From a virus, in IMG/VR virus record IMGVR_UViG_3300031963_000793, positions 1-26,930 of that record: 26,930 nucleotides of DNA; one strand, 5' to 3'. Position 1 is the first letter of the stretch, and each line of letters begins with the position of its first letter. This document shows, one piece after another, positions 11,953 to 19,277 of the stretch. The position numbers were made by a program, and so were the translations under genes. The notes beneath the pieces were generated by a model. That model did no database searches and was not told the DNA's origin. It saw only the letters and a list, made by a program, of their open reading frames with translations.

Positions 11953-12113
11953 AATACTCAGTGACTATTGCATTCAGCATCTTGCAGACTATCGAAGTGG
12001 AAGCAGACAGCCGTGAAGAAGCCATGAGCACCGCATGGGATTTGTTCGATCAGAATAAAGCTGTGCTTGGTGAAGGAGAGATTGTTAATATAACTGAAGA
12101 GGAAACAAAATGA
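11949..12113 (+). CDS. Small protein, 54 aa, paralogue-like to the previous gene
   Basis: 54 residues, starting at an ATGA overlap. MKYSVTIAFSILQTIEVEAD followed by SREEAMSTAWDLF parallels the previous gene in strand-helix order and in the EAD/EAS turn. It ends EEETK, again encoded by GAGGAAACAAAATGA. The pair looks like an old duplication. Function unknown. Confidence 0.6.
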   Translation: MKYSVTIAFSILQTIEVEADSREEAMSTAWDLFDQNKAVLGEGEIVNITEEETK

Positions 12114-12457
12114 AAACATTTACGGTGATTGTATACTCCGATGCAGGGCATGCATGGGGTAAGGTGAAGCGTCAAGTGCTGGTGAACTTGGGCATTGCAG
12201 ATAAGGTGTCTACATACAGCTACCAGTACAAGGACAATGTATATCTTGAAGAAGACTGCGATCTCAGGCTATTGATGGAGGCACTGCCTGAAACAACTCG
12301 CATTAAGTTTGTTGAGAAACATACTGATGGCAATAGCCGCATCCGTTCTTATGAGCGTTATGCTGCACAGAGTGATGCACTGGATCATATGTTTCCAGAT
12401 TTAAAAACCAACCTGTCAAACCTGACAATCTACTCTACAGAAAGCGCAACATCATGA
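12110..12457 (+). CDS. Hypothetical phage protein, 115 aa
   Basis: 115 residues. MKTFTVIVYSDAGHAWGKVK opens a soluble alpha/beta protein with a central acidic segment (YLEEDCDLRLLMEALPE) and SYERYAAQSDALDHMFP. I know no function. It starts by ATGA overlap after the GAGGAAACAAA cassette, and its own end carries the GAAAGCGCAACATCATGATA junction that recurs 143 bp downstream. Confidence 0.65.
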   Translation: MKTFTVIVYSDAGHAWGKVKRQVLVNLGIADKVSTYSYQYKDNVYLEEDCDLRLLMEALPETTRIKFVEKHTDGNSRIRSYERYAAQSDALDHMFPDLKTNLSNLTIYSTESATS

Positions 12458-12600
12458 TAAGCACAGTCCAAACAGCATGGGAGATATTAAATGCAGCAGT
12501 GTATGATCTTGAAGTGGGTGACCCTGCTGATGGTATCAATGCTGTTGAAGAGGCACTGAGTATGTTAGAGAAACTAATTGAAGAAAGCGCAGCATCATGA
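12454..12600 (+). CDS. Small helical protein, 48 aa, tandem paralogue 1
   Basis: 48 residues (ISTVQTAWEILNAAVYDLEV, then NAVEEALSMLEKLIEE). It is the same length as the next gene, with aligned helices (NAAVYDLE... versus NAAIHEFK...; AVEEALSMLEKL versus AIESLEMAKRTL). Both start at the same ATCATGATA overlap. A duplicated pair, probably a helical hairpin; function unknown. Confidence 0.6.
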   Translation: MISTVQTAWEILNAAVYDLEVGDPADGINAVEEALSMLEKLIEESAAS

Positions 12601-12743
12601 TAGATACTAGAGTGCCATCAATTACACTGGTATATAAGCTAGTGAACGCTGCTATACATGAGTTTAAAGATAAAGAATATGAAGAGGCTATTGAGTCACT
12701 TGAGATGGCGAAAAGAACTCTGGAGGATATAGCAGATGTTTAA
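12597..12743 (+). CDS. Small helical protein, 48 aa, tandem paralogue 2
   Basis: 48 residues (IDTRVPSITLVYKLVNAAIH, then EAIESLEMAKRTLEDIADV), aligned with the preceding gene along its length. It starts by ATGA overlap and overlaps the next gene by 8 nt; its GGAGG (12721-12725) is that gene's ribosome-binding site. Confidence 0.6.
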   Translation: MIDTRVPSITLVYKLVNAAIHEFKDKEYEEAIESLEMAKRTLEDIADV

Positions 12744-12975
12744 TATGCTGGCAATAAGCGCTGGTTGTTTTGCCCTGCTATCCTTTGCCTTTTGGGTAGG
12801 TGGTGAGACTGAGCGTATGAAGCAAGAGCTTATAGCTGCACAGATAGAGAGCAGGTGTTACGCTAAGGGTAAGTTTGAAGCATTCGTTGCTAAGGATGGC
12901 ACAGACTATGCTTGTTTCAAACAAAACATTGAAACAAAGAAGATTAGCAGATCATCAATTGTTATGGGAGAGTGA
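12736..12975 (+). CDS. Single-pass membrane protein, 79 aa
   Basis: 79 residues with an N-terminal hydrophobic segment (MLAISAGCFALLSFAFWVGG), then a charged region (ETERMKQELIAAQIESRC) and a second cysteine (YACFKQ). The topology suggests a membrane anchor with an outside or cytoplasmic tail whose two cysteines might pair; it does not meet a lipobox. GGAGG lies 10 nt upstream of the ATG. Function unknown. Confidence 0.65.
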   Translation: MFNMLAISAGCFALLSFAFWVGGETERMKQELIAAQIESRCYAKGKFEAFVAKDGTDYACFKQNIETKKISRSSIVMGE

Positions 12976-12977
12976 GC

Positions 12978-13142
12978 ATGTCATTGGAATATATGCTTGG
13001 GTATATGCAAGGACGCAGAGGACAATTTCGTTGTCGGCAAAATGTCAGTGATGAGTATAATGCCGGATACTTGAAAGGGTTTGCGCTATATGAAGGTGAC
13101 ATGATGATACTGAGACAACTAGTTAATAGGTACAACAAATGA
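12978..13142 (+). CDS. Hypothetical basic protein, 54 aa
   Basis: 54 residues, Arg/Tyr/Gly-rich (EYMLGYMQGRRGQFRCRQN). It starts 2 nt after the previous stop with GGGAG upstream and ends in an ATGA overlap. No family recognised. Confidence 0.55.
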   Translation: MSLEYMLGYMQGRRGQFRCRQNVSDEYNAGYLKGFALYEGDMMILRQLVNRYNK

Positions 13143-13417
13143 AAGGTGCTTATATGATTACTGATATTGATATCAATGACTTTGAAATCCATCCTGTCCG
13201 TGAGCTTTACAAGTGTAGGCCACGGAGTTATGTGCAGCTACCAACTGGTGATGTGTTCTACTACGATCACATTGACGGCTCATACAGCTACTGCCTGAAC
13301 ATGTTCGGTGAGGTGTGTCACTTGGCTGCATGGCAGAGTGTGCATCCGCTTGAAAGGGTCAGGCTTCGAATACCAGCACTTGATAAAAACCCTTCACCTG
13401 AGTCGGACATTACTTGA
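13139..13417 (+). CDS. Hypothetical protein, 92 aa
   Basis: 92 residues, mixed beta-rich, with LYKCRPRSYVQLPTGDVFYY and SYCLNMFGEVCHLAAW. Two starts are possible: the ATG at 13139 (ATGA overlap) or at 13154, which has AAAGG at good spacing. The gene ends at 13417, inside the -35 box of the next promoter, so it is the last gene of this operon before a new transcription unit. Confidence 0.65.
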   Translation: MKGAYMITDIDINDFEIHPVRELYKCRPRSYVQLPTGDVFYYDHIDGSYSYCLNMFGEVCHLAAWQSVHPLERVRLRIPALDKNPSPESDIT

Positions 13418-13443
13418 CAAACATTTAACTTATCGTTTATAAT
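13414..13443 (+). promoter_or_regulatory. Consensus sigma70-type promoter P4
   Basis: TTGACA (13414-13419) and TATAAT (13438-13443), 18-bp spacer. The leader holds CAGC-AATGTC-GCTG at 13455-13468, matching the stem of the P1/P2 leaders, and GGAAA before the DUF932 start. Confidence 0.9.
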
Positions 13444-13488
13444 CCAACCCCTAGCAGCAATGTCGCTGTGTCTTTCAAGGAAACTTCA

Positions 13489-14331
13489 ATGTCTAAACAT
13501 GTCATCTTCTCCCGCAATGCCAACAACACAGCCCTGACAACAGAGCGCATCCAACAGCTATCCCCTGCTGTGTTCGCTACTACCAAGCATGACCGCTTGA
13601 CTGATCGTTATGTTGCACTGCACACTAGCGACCTCATCCCTGTGATGCAGGACTATGGATATGCTCCAGTGCAAGCAGCACAGAAGCGTAGCCGTAAGGT
13701 GAGTGCTGAGCATTCAGCCCACATGATTGCCTTTGCTCGTACCATCGACACTGACTTTGCTCAGGGTGATGTGCGTCCTGAAATCATCCTGTACAACAGC
13801 CATGATGGCAGCAGCAGCGTCAAGTTGTTTGCTGGTGCATTCCGATTCATCTGCTCTAACGGCATCGTTGCTGGTGACGGCTTCCAGAATCGTATGTATC
13901 ACAATACATCTGCACTGTCAGGCTTTGAAGACATGCTGCGTAACACTGTTGCCAACCTGCCAGCTATGATGGAGCGTATCAACCTGCTCAAGAGTGTGCA
14001 GTTGTCCAGTGCTACAGCATATGAGATGGCTAAGCGTAGTGTTGCTACTCGTTGGGACATGTTTGATGCACAGACAAAGGGTGTCTATGCCATCGACAAG
14101 ACCATCACCGATGTGCTTGCCATCAACCGCAATGAGGATGACCACATGGATGCATTCACTGTGTTCAACCGCATTCAGGAAAGCGTCATCCGTGGTAAGG
14201 CATTCGTCAAGAGCCTGACTGAAGCAACACCATACGGCTCTATCCGTAAGGCTCGTCCCATCAACAGCGTGAAAGAAAACATCCGCATCAATGGCGAGTT
14301 GTGGAACATTGCTGAAGAGATGGCTGCGTAA
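13489..14331 (+). CDS. DUF932 family protein
   Basis: 280 residues from the ATG at 13489 (AAGGAAAC upstream); a longer frame upstream begins in the leader and is not used. RYVALHTSDLIPVMQDYGY near the N-terminus, the central RPEIILYNSHDGSSSVKLFA followed by GAFRFICSNGIVAG, and the long helical C-terminal half define the DUF932 / 'phage-plasmid primase-like TIGR03299' family. These are frequent in phages and plasmids, without an established activity. It is the first gene of the P4 transcript and likely strongly expressed (inference). Confidence 0.85.
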   Translation: MSKHVIFSRNANNTALTTERIQQLSPAVFATTKHDRLTDRYVALHTSDLIPVMQDYGYAPVQAAQKRSRKVSAEHSAHMIAFARTIDTDFAQGDVRPEIILYNSHDGSSSVKLFAGAFRFICSNGIVAGDGFQNRMYHNTSALSGFEDMLRNTVANLPAMMERINLLKSVQLSSATAYEMAKRSVATRWDMFDAQTKGVYAIDKTITDVLAINRNEDDHMDAFTVFNRIQESVIRGKAFVKSLTEATPYGSIRKARPINSVKENIRINGELWNIAEEMAA

Positions 14332-14430
14332 CTGTTGCAATGGCCTTGACCGCTATGGGGTTCTTCCGTTAGACAATCGGTGACAGCATGGAGAGACATG
14401 CATCTGTATTAATGAAGCGCGAGGAACATA

Positions 14431-15261
14431 ATGGATAAAGACAAAGCAATTGGTATGTTCATTGGCACAGCTATCGGTGACGCACTTGGTGCACCATTAG
14501 AATTTACACAGCCAAACACAGGGCATCCGCTCACAGAGATGGTGGGTGGTGGCTTTCACAACACTGATATCGGTGAGTGGACAGATGACACAGCCATGAT
14601 GGTGTGCATTGCCGATGCTTACATCAACTTCAAAACCTTTTCACCAAAGGTGATTGCAAATAACTTCGTTGATTGGAAACGCTACGGCACACATGGTACT
14701 CGTGACTATTGCTTTGACATTGGCCGTGTAACATCTGATGCACTGTCGAGCATTGAGAAGTCCCGTGTCTATGGTGGCAACACCTCCTACAACACCAACG
14801 GTAATGGTTCTATCATGCGAATGGCAGCTAATGTTGTGGTCAATCACAGATGTGTTGCACTGGCTGTCGGTGAGTCTGTTGCTACAGCACTGATTACACA
14901 TGGCACAAAGGACACTGTGCAATATGTGTCGGCACTAGGCGAGGAGTTGTTCTTCGGTAAGGCGTTGCCCTTTTACGACAAGCTGCGTGTCAAGGGTGCT
15001 GACAAGCCTGATGGTTCTGTGATGGGCTGCTATGCTTCAGCATGGGATAGCATTGCTCGTACAACAAACTTTGAGGACGCTGTTGTACATGCTATCAACA
15101 AGGGTGGCGATGCTGACACAGTGGGTGCTGTCACTGGTATGATTGCTGGCCGTATCTATGGATACTCTGGTATCCCTAAGCGTTGGCTCGACAAGCTGGT
15201 CAAGCATGATGAGTTGCTGGCTATGGCAAACGATCTGTACTATCTCTACGAAGGGGACTGA
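14431..15261 (+). CDS. ADP-ribosylglycohydrolase (DraG/ARH family)
   Basis: 276 residues, full length for the family. Hydrolyses ADP-ribose from modified protein (or other) targets with two metal ions. Signatures: FIGTAIGDALGAPLEF (10-25), GEWTDDTAMM with the metal-binding TDD (51-53), GNGSIMRMA (124-132), and HAINKGGDADTVGAVTGM with GGDADT (225-230). All expected acidic metal ligands are present, so it is predicted active. GAGGAA upstream provides the RBS, and the P4 promoter probably supplies transcription. In a phage it may reverse host or phage ADP-ribosylation (inference). Confidence 0.93.
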   Translation: MDKDKAIGMFIGTAIGDALGAPLEFTQPNTGHPLTEMVGGGFHNTDIGEWTDDTAMMVCIADAYINFKTFSPKVIANNFVDWKRYGTHGTRDYCFDIGRVTSDALSSIEKSRVYGGNTSYNTNGNGSIMRMAANVVVNHRCVALAVGESVATALITHGTKDTVQYVSALGEELFFGKALPFYDKLRVKGADKPDGSVMGCYASAWDSIARTTNFEDAVVHAINKGGDADTVGAVTGMIAGRIYGYSGIPKRWLDKLVKHDELLAMANDLYYLYEGD

Positions 15262-15262
15262 C

Positions 15263-15619
15263 ATGACTGTACAAGTGACAAGCGATGGCGCTGCTGTCGT
15301 TGACACAGAGTATTTCTGGATACCTGTAGATGAGCACACACCAAGAGGTGCAAAGCTACAGCTACTAGGGCAGGGTGGCGTAGCCGTCTACGCTAATTAC
15401 GATGGTGATAAATTCTGGACACACTGGTGTCCTTTGCCTAAGAAAAGGGCAACTCGTAAGGCATACCCGTCCGTAGTATTAGATGATCACGGCTATGTGG
15501 GTGCGAATGAGTGGCACAACATAGATAAACCAGTGATTGGTGTTGTGCTTTTGTTAGTTGTAATGGTCGTTAGTCTTCTGATATTGTTAGGCATGCACTT
15601 AAGCAGGATGCTCCCATGA
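15263..15619 (+). CDS. Tail-anchored membrane protein, 118 aa
   Basis: 118 residues from the ATG at 15263, with AAGGGGAC upstream; the frame is open further into the preceding gene but that extension is not credible. The N-terminal soluble part (EYFWIPVDEHTPRGAKLQLL, then FWTHWCPLPKK) recurs in small phage proteins of unknown function, and the C-terminus has one strong transmembrane segment (VIGVVLLLVVMVVSLLILLG). Its stop overlaps the integrase start (ATGA). Confidence 0.7.
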   Translation: MTVQVTSDGAAVVDTEYFWIPVDEHTPRGAKLQLLGQGGVAVYANYDGDKFWTHWCPLPKKRATRKAYPSVVLDDHGYVGANEWHNIDKPVIGVVLLLVVMVVSLLILLGMHLSRMLP

Positions 15620-16713
15620 AATTGCCACGCTATCTGTTATCGTTCATCCGCTATGACACTACACACTACCGCTACAACCCTCCAGTAGATGCGATTGATG
15701 CTGGTATAGTTGAGCGTAAGGCATGTGGCACAGACTACGAAGCTGCTGTGGAATATGCTGAGAAGCATAACGCAATCATGGATGCGTGGCGTAAGGAACA
15801 CCGCTACCTAAAGAACTTGTCTGAGAGGTCTAGGGTTGAAGACCTGTTCAAGTCCTACATAAATAGCATTGGTTACAAAGCCCTGTCGCAGAAGAGCAAG
15901 ACTGATTATGTCTACTACTTGAAGCAATGGTTTCATGACACCACAGTGGCACAGGAACTATACAGGACAAGGCTGTGTGACATTGCCACACCAATGTGTC
16001 AGCGCATCTATGACAAGCATGCAGAGAACAGCATCAGCCTTGCCAATCACACACTGGCTGTCTATCGTTTGTTGTTTAGCTTTGCTATTCGCAATGGCTT
16101 TACAAAGCACAACCCTTTCACTGAGGTGAGTAGACGGCAAGACAAACCAAGGCGTGTGGTGTGGGAAAAGAAACACATCAAGCAATTCATGGACAAGGCA
16201 TTCACCAAATATGAGTGGCGTAACATTGGACTGCTGGTGTACATGGCCTACTCATGGGGTCAACGCTTGGGCGACATGCGACTGCTCACATGGGACAACT
16301 ACAATGCTGACACTGGCGTGATGAAGCTGGAGCAGAGCAAGCGTAGGGCAAGGGTGGAGATACCAACTAGCGCTGCCTTGCGTGAGATGCTGGCACAGCA
16401 GAAGGCTGACATTGGCTGGCAAAAGTACATTGTCCCGTCACCTATTGGTGATGGCAGTGGTGGCTTTAAACCCTACAGTCTATTGCAATTGGCTAAGGTT
16501 GGTGGCACAATCATGCGAGAGTCTGGCATACCAGATCACCTTAAGATGATGGACATGAGGCGAACAGCAGTGACTGAGATGATTGAAGCTGGTGTACCGC
16601 TGACCAATGTCATGTCTGTCACAGGACATGCAACAACACACAGCCTTACACCTTACATCAAGAACACATTAAAGAGTGCATCTGTTGCACAGGATATGAG
16701 GGATATGATATGA
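15616..16713 (+). CDS. int: Tyrosine recombinase / integrase
   Basis: 365 residues. Residues ~75-170 form a SAM-like core-binding domain and 180-365 the catalytic domain. Visible active-site residues: Arg in GQRLGDMR (R217), Lys in EQSKRRARVEIP (K242), Arg in MDMRRTAVTEM (R315), His in SVTGHATTHS (H338), and the nucleophile Tyr in TPYIKNT (Y347). The usual His of the H-x-x-R box is replaced by Met (M312), so R315 follows M-D-M. Integration or resolution of phage DNA is the family role; no att site or repressor is visible here. ATGA overlaps join it to both neighbours. Confidence 0.9.
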   Translation: MKLPRYLLSFIRYDTTHYRYNPPVDAIDAGIVERKACGTDYEAAVEYAEKHNAIMDAWRKEHRYLKNLSERSRVEDLFKSYINSIGYKALSQKSKTDYVYYLKQWFHDTTVAQELYRTRLCDIATPMCQRIYDKHAENSISLANHTLAVYRLLFSFAIRNGFTKHNPFTEVSRRQDKPRRVVWEKKHIKQFMDKAFTKYEWRNIGLLVYMAYSWGQRLGDMRLLTWDNYNADTGVMKLEQSKRRARVEIPTSAALREMLAQQKADIGWQKYIVPSPIGDGSGGFKPYSLLQLAKVGGTIMRESGIPDHLKMMDMRRTAVTEMIEAGVPLTNVMSVTGHATTHSLTPYIKNTLKSASVAQDMRDMI

Positions 16714-16916
16714 ATATCACCAAAGACATTACTCGCAAGGACGGGGTACGCACTGTCACTGTGCAGCTTGCTGCTGGTGAGAGACTCATGGCATTCAAAG
16801 AGGACAGTTATTACCGACTTGGTGGGCAGCTTGACGATGTTGTGGGCGGGTACTGCATCATTGACAGTTCGCGTGTGTACTGGTGCAGCATTGAACAGAA
16901 GTGGGTGGACGCATGA
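16710..16916 (+). CDS. Hypothetical protein, 68 aa
   Basis: 68 residues, probably beta-rich (TRKDGVRTVTVQLAAGERLM, then GYCIIDSSRVYWCSIEQKWV). Starts by ATGA overlap with the integrase and ends by ATGA overlap. No family recognised. Confidence 0.6.
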   Translation: MNITKDITRKDGVRTVTVQLAAGERLMAFKEDSYYRLGGQLDDVVGGYCIIDSSRVYWCSIEQKWVDA

Positions 16917-17185
16917 ACAAAATAGACAAAGCACTTGCATTGCAGTGCCGCCTAATCACAAATGAAATGCGTGGTATTTATCCAGATACTTTGCAGGATT
17001 TTGCTGATCTAGTCCGTGCGGATGAGCGCAATGCAATCTACGATCAGTGGCACTCATGTGTCATGTCAGACTTAGAGAACGGGGTGAAGTGGTTGAATGA
17101 GAAGGCTGCTGCTGAGTGGCATAAAAACTATCCAGCGCAGAGTAATTTGTTTCCATCATGGGTTGAAGCAAGGGGACAATCATGA
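16913..17185 (+). CDS. Hypothetical protein, 90 aa
   Basis: 90 residues from the ATG at 16913, helical (DKALALQCRLITNEMRGIYP; DLVRADERNAIYDQWHSCVM). RADERNAIYDQW recalls short helical accessory proteins of phages ('RADEREAI' type) of unknown function. Overlaps its neighbours as ATGA. Confidence 0.65.
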   Translation: MNKIDKALALQCRLITNEMRGIYPDTLQDFADLVRADERNAIYDQWHSCVMSDLENGVKWLNEKAAAEWHKNYPAQSNLFPSWVEARGQS

Positions 17186-17430
17186 CTGAAGAAGAATTGA
17201 AAGACATGCTGAAGGCGCGGGATATGCTAGATGCACAACCAGTGCCAGAACTTTCGCCAGAAAGGTTGCACAACATTATGGAAGCTATGGGATTTGCACA
17301 GCGCCAGTGGGTAGGGCTGACAACCAATGAATTACTTGAGTGCGCCAAAGACTTTGACGGGAAACTACCTCAAGGATGGGCAAAGATTGTTTACTTGGCT
17401 CAAGACATACTTAAGGAGAAGAACACATGA
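17182..17430 (+). CDS. WVGLT-motif accessory protein, paralogue A
   Basis: 82 residues. Helical N-terminus (EEELKDMLKARDMLDAQPVP), then RQWVGLTTNELLECAKDF and the end DILKEKNT. The WVGLT motif and the KEKNT end, encoded by AAGGAGAAGAACACATGA, are shared with the genes at 18242 and 18511. The cassette carries AAGGAG as the ribosome-binding site of the following gene. Function unknown. Confidence 0.65.
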   Translation: MTEEELKDMLKARDMLDAQPVPELSPERLHNIMEAMGFAQRQWVGLTTNELLECAKDFDGKLPQGWAKIVYLAQDILKEKNT

Positions 17431-17543
17431 AAGTTTATAAGCACAGCAATGGTGAACTACATTGGTATCCAGAAACAATTCCCAAAGGATGGTATGTTCA
17501 GCTAGACCCAAATACATTTGATGTTATGTGGTGTAGACATTAG
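17427..17543 (+). CDS. Hypothetical protein, 38 aa
   Basis: 38 residues (KVYKHSNGELHWYPETIPKG, then WYVQLDPNTFDVMWCRH), Trp/Tyr-rich and beta-like. It starts by ATGA overlap behind AAGGAG and ends 13 bp before the next gene. The strong RBS supports it. No family recognised. Confidence 0.6.
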   Translation: MKVYKHSNGELHWYPETIPKGWYVQLDPNTFDVMWCRH

Positions 17544-17556
17544 ACTAGGAGTTAAA

Positions 17557-18240
17557 ATGAAAGTAACAATTGGTAAATATAAAAACTGGTTTGGTCCTTA
17601 TCAACTAGCTCAGGCTCTTTGCTTTTGGATGAAGGATGACACCGATTGTGTACACAAATTTGGTGAGTGGTTGGCACATGGCAGTGTGTGTCCTGCACCA
17701 AAGAAAGGTGACACGATTGTGTTGAGGGATGATCGACCCATGACAATGCTGTATAAGTTTTTAACTTGGATACACACCTTTCGCAATCAAAAGATTAGTG
17801 TACACATTGACAAGTGGGATACATGGAGCATGGACAACACACTTGCCCACATCGTATTGCCTATGCTCAAGCAGCTAAAGGCAAGTAAACATGGTGCGCC
17901 GCATGTTGATGACAAGGATGTGCCAGCTGAGTTGAGATCAACAGCAGCACCGCCTAAAGAAAATGAATATTGTGTTGATGACAACCATTTCAAACGATGG
18001 GATTGGGTGATGGGAGAAATGATCTTTGCTTTTGAAAGTCAATTCAATGATTGGGAAGAACGGTTTCATACTGGCAATCATGATATACGCTGGATTAACA
18101 ATGACAGTGGAGTGTATCAAATGATTACAGGTGACAAGGACACATACAAGTACGACATGAAAGGTGCTGCTGCTTATCAGAAGCGGATATCGAATGGATA
18201 TAAATTGTTCGGTAAATATTATGAAAACTTATGGGACTAA
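17557..18240 (+). CDS. Widely conserved phage protein of unknown function, 227 aa
   Basis: 227 residues from the ATG at 17557 with AGGAG 5 nt upstream. NWFGPYQLAQALCFWMKDD at the start, DKWDTWSMDNTLAHIVLPML in the middle, and GAPHVDDKDVPAELRSTAAP followed by DDNHFKRWDWVMGEMIFAFE are a very characteristic, widely distributed set in myo- and podophages. No biochemical function is known to me. It is the largest gene between the integrase and the primase and sits in the accessory segment with the WVGLT paralogues. Confidence 0.8.
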   Translation: MKVTIGKYKNWFGPYQLAQALCFWMKDDTDCVHKFGEWLAHGSVCPAPKKGDTIVLRDDRPMTMLYKFLTWIHTFRNQKISVHIDKWDTWSMDNTLAHIVLPMLKQLKASKHGAPHVDDKDVPAELRSTAAPPKENEYCVDDNHFKRWDWVMGEMIFAFESQFNDWEERFHTGNHDIRWINNDSGVYQMITGDKDTYKYDMKGAAAYQKRISNGYKLFGKYYENLWD

Positions 18241-18241
18241 T

Positions 18242-18514
18242 ATGAATAAGCTTACAGGTGCTGCCCTTGACCGAGCGGTAGCCAATACGATGGGGCTTAA
18301 AAGCGTACACAATTGTGAGGAATGGGGAGAACACATGAACCGCATAGAAGAAGATGATGACATCCAAGACTACAAGAAGCCGTGGGTAGGGCTGACGGAT
18401 GAAGAGCGCATGAGAGTCTTGCAATTCATAGACCCAAAAACCGTTAGGCTTCCACCGAGATTTAAGAAGTTTGCCGAGTCAATTGAGCAATTGCTAAAGG
18501 AGAAGAACACATGA
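18242..18514 (+). CDS. WVGLT-motif accessory protein, paralogue B
   Basis: 90 residues from the ATG at 18242; the upstream open frame overlaps the previous gene. The N-terminus MNKLTGAALDRAVANTMGLK resembles a common small phage protein start ('LTGAALDxxVA'). It is joined to KPWVGLTDEERMRVLQFIDP and ends LLKEKNT. It looks composite: an LTGAALD head fused to the WVGLT tail of its neighbours. Its last bases are the same AAGGAGAAGAACACATGA cassette. Confidence 0.7.
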   Translation: MNKLTGAALDRAVANTMGLKSVHNCEEWGEHMNRIEEDDDIQDYKKPWVGLTDEERMRVLQFIDPKTVRLPPRFKKFAESIEQLLKEKNT

Positions 18515-18870
18515 CCAAAGACGAAGCACTCAAGCTGGCGCTTGATGCGCTGGAGAACATATCAACCGCTTTGCGCGAAGACGATGTACTTGGTAGCGAC
18601 AGTGAACTGATGCTGAACGCCATCACCGCCATCGAAGAAGCCTTGGACGAGTGTGATGAAGATGAACTCATCATTCGATACCACGAAATGACAATCAAAA
18701 GGCTAGAAAAACGCATTGAAGAATTGACGGCACATCCACAACAAAGTATATGGGTAGGGCTGACGGATGAGGAAATACTACAAGGCAACAAAGAGTCTTG
18801 GGTAACTTTACAGGCATGGCAGTCTGCTGTTTGGTGGGCAGAAGCCAAACTCAAGGAGAAGAACACATGA
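18511..18870 (+). CDS. WVGLT-motif accessory protein, paralogue C
   Basis: 119 residues. An acidic helical head (KDEALKLALDALENISTALR; AITAIEEALDECDEDELIIR) leads into a coiled-coil-like KRLEKRIEELTAHPQQ, then SIWVGLTDEEILQG and KLKEKNT. Starts by ATGA overlap behind AAGGAG and ends with the same cassette. Function unknown; the helical head is typical of small phage proteins. Confidence 0.7.
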   Translation: MTKDEALKLALDALENISTALREDDVLGSDSELMLNAITAIEEALDECDEDELIIRYHEMTIKRLEKRIEELTAHPQQSIWVGLTDEEILQGNKESWVTLQAWQSAVWWAEAKLKEKNT

Positions 18871-19019
18871 GTGCATGGTTGATTGCCGTTATCGGCGTGG
18901 TATATTTAGTGGTTGCTGTTGATTTAATTATCAAAGGTAACATAGGATTGGGCATAGCCTTCGTTGGCTATAGCATAGGTAATGTAGGCTTATACATTGC
19001 AGCAAAGGCTGTAGCATGA
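18867..19019 (+). CDS. Two-pass membrane protein, 50 aa
   Basis: 50 residues from the ATG at 18867: two hydrophobic segments (LIAVIGVVYLVVAVDLI and LGIAFVGYSIGNVGLYIA) separated by IKGN. It starts behind the AAGGAG cassette and ends in an ATGA overlap. Holin-like size and topology, but no lysis genes are visible nearby, so I do not assign that role. Confidence 0.65.
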   Translation: MSAWLIAVIGVVYLVVAVDLIIKGNIGLGIAFVGYSIGNVGLYIAAKAVA

Positions 19020-19273
19020 CATGTAAATGCGCTAGCGACAACCCATTCCTTTGGAATGTAAATCGTAGATCATCATCGTTTGCCAATGACCCTTTGTATA
19101 CGGCAAGACTTAGTAGCGGAAAAACAACAGGTCAAATTATGACGGATGTTGTAAAGAAGAAACGCGAAGAGAATGTAAACTATGGTTCAGTCTATGGGTT
19201 GAACAATGACAGAGAGGCGGCAATGCTTCGTGCTAAATTGTTTAACATCTTTGCAAGAACTCCACCAAAATAG
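19016..19273 (+). CDS. Hypothetical protein, 85 aa
   Basis: 85 residues, basic, with an N-terminal CKC and a helical C-terminal half (MTDVVKKKREENVNYGSVYG; REAAMLRAKLFNIF). It precedes the primase-helicase by 4 bp and starts by ATGA overlap. No family recognised. Confidence 0.6.
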   Translation: MTCKCASDNPFLWNVNRRSSSFANDPLYTARLSSGKTTGQIMTDVVKKKREENVNYGSVYGLNNDREAAMLRAKLFNIFARTPPK

Positions 19274-19277
19274 AGAC

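Noticed and set aside
13918-14340. Long minus-strand open frame opposite DUF932
   Set aside because: Antisense shadow; the plus-strand protein has recognisable family features and RBS.
18867-19019. Holin
   Set aside because: Size and topology fit, but there is no endolysin or spanin nearby and the gene is in the early/accessory region.
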